From: Apiotrichum sp. Y4204
Lineage: Eukaryota > Basidiomycota > Tremellomycetes > Trichosporonales > Trichosporonaceae
NCBI GenBank assembly: GCA_025531455.1
Contig: JAMYHL010000013.1
Span: 310,001-374,000, forward strand
DNA length: 64,000 nt
Direction: 5' to 3'
Part shown: positions 63,295-64,000 of the stretch, in pieces
Numbering within the stretch: position 1 is the stretch's first letter
How the letters are laid out: each line of letters opens with the position of its first letter
Notes under the pieces: generated by a model
Told to the model about the DNA's origin: nothing
Database searches by the model: none
The model's input: the letters and a program-made list of their open reading frames with translations, nothing else
Translations under genes and position numbers: made by a program

Positions 63295-64000
63295 ATGAAC
63301 CGCTCATCCTCTCGGAAGGATCTGCGCGCCGAGCGTCTCGGCACAACGCCGTACGCCCGCTCGTCGCTCAAGCGCGTGCGTATATTATAGATCTGTCAAG
63401 TCTCTGCATGCCTATACTAACTACAGTCCTCGTCCTGGAACCCGCTCGCCGGCCTGCGCAACCTCGCCCAATCGCTTGTTGGGCGTAACGACGAAGACAA
63501 GTCTGTGTCGGGGAGCGAAGAGGAGTGGAACGGGCAGATGCCCGAGATTATGCGGGGTGAGGACGTCTTCACTCTTGCGGCAGCTGGTGGACGCGGGGGA
63601 GTCGACTTCGAGGCGCGCGCGTCAACCTGGCGGGCAGGCCGGGCAAGCCTGAGGGCCTCCAAGTCCGTAAGTGCGATGTCTTGTTCATTGCTGACCGGAA
63701 AGCAACGTTCGGACTGGGGTGCGCTCGGGCTCGGGGACACCGTTGTGGAGGTGGACGAGGTCTTTGAGTCGCCCTTCTTTAGGCCGAAGTCTCAGCCGCA
63801 GCTCCTTCCTCCTCCTCCCCGCGATGTGCGGCCATCGGGCTCGACACTGGCTTTAAAGCAGTTCATGGAGGACAAGGGCGTACGGTTCGGCCCCGAAGAC
63901 GCCGAGGTGCTGGAGGGACTGGCACAAAGCGTTCGTGCCGAGACAATGGTGGACAGGCAGAGCAATCCTGTTCGCTATGGCGGCTGGAGCGCCGCGACTC
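63295..64000 (+). CDS. Unknown protein, N-terminal part (runs off the window)
   Basis: Three exons, 63295-63375, 63427-63666 and 63703 to the edge, give 206 residues of an open frame that continues beyond 64000. The N-terminus (MNRSSSRKDLRAERLGTTPY) is basic and Ser-rich, followed by RSSSWNPLAGLRNLAQSLVG. Later stretches include TLALKQFMEDKGVRFGPEDAEVLEGLAQSVR. I do not recognise a family with certainty. The short-motif, disordered composition recalls N-terminal parts of some nucleoporins, but this is a guess. Both introns have consensus donors and TACTAAC/TGCTGAC branch sites, so the gene is real. Confidence 0.72.

Overview
The window is nuclear DNA of a fungus, most likely a basidiomycete yeast of the Tremellomycetes and perhaps the Trichosporonales. 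The evidence is a GC-rich sequence with strong third-position C bias, genes broken by many very short GT-AG introns (commonly 33-60 bases, branch sites of CTAAC/CTGAC type), pyrimidine-rich leaders, and proteins of basidiomycete type such as a SWIM-RING protein. The class is inferred and the order is a guess.

I rebuilt 21 spliced genes by hand, one of them cut by the right edge, plus one weak small-ORF candidate. For each gene I checked that the exon lengths keep one open frame and sum to a multiple of three, or stay open to the edge for the cut one. Left part (1-24 kb): a 5 kb stretch with no visible gene; a Zn2Cys6 regulator (5.0-6.6 kb); another empty 3.2 kb; a SUN-domain nuclear envelope protein (minus, 9.8-12.4 kb); ribosomal protein uS9/RPS16 (minus); mitochondrial uL4m; a nine-exon NIPA-type magnesium transporter (minus); and an eight-exon unknown protein that may carry dsRNA-binding-like folds (minus, 21.5-23.5 kb).

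Middle part (24-48 kb): a 12-exon SWIM plus RING-like protein, a SET-domain methyltransferase, an unknown basic nuclear-type protein, ATP sulfurylase (MET3), a secreted and probably GPI-anchored ThuA-like protein, glycine cleavage T-protein (GCV1, minus), a Psr1-like NIF/SCP phosphatase (minus), the ribosome-biogenesis factor SDA1 (minus), and an unknown 523-residue protein divergent from SDA1.

Right part (48-64 kb): mitochondrial mL60 (minus), a multi-membrane RING-H2 protein with an SRTSL-repeat tail, a LigB-type extradiol dioxygenase with an N-terminal membrane anchor, an SPX-EXS phosphate exporter (XPR1/SYG1), DNA ligase I (CDC9, minus), and the start of an unknown gene running off the right edge.

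This is ordinary core genome. The genes do not form a pathway cluster, and I see no transposon, CRISPR array, rRNA or convincing tRNA. No clear new multi-gene system is visible. The most unusual items are the SWIM-RING protein with an apparently missing zinc ligand and a weak splice donor, the unknown 570-residue protein, the SRTSL-repeat RING protein, three repeated PIP-like motifs in DNA ligase I, the membrane-anchored LigB protein, the microexons, and the large gene-poor stretches.
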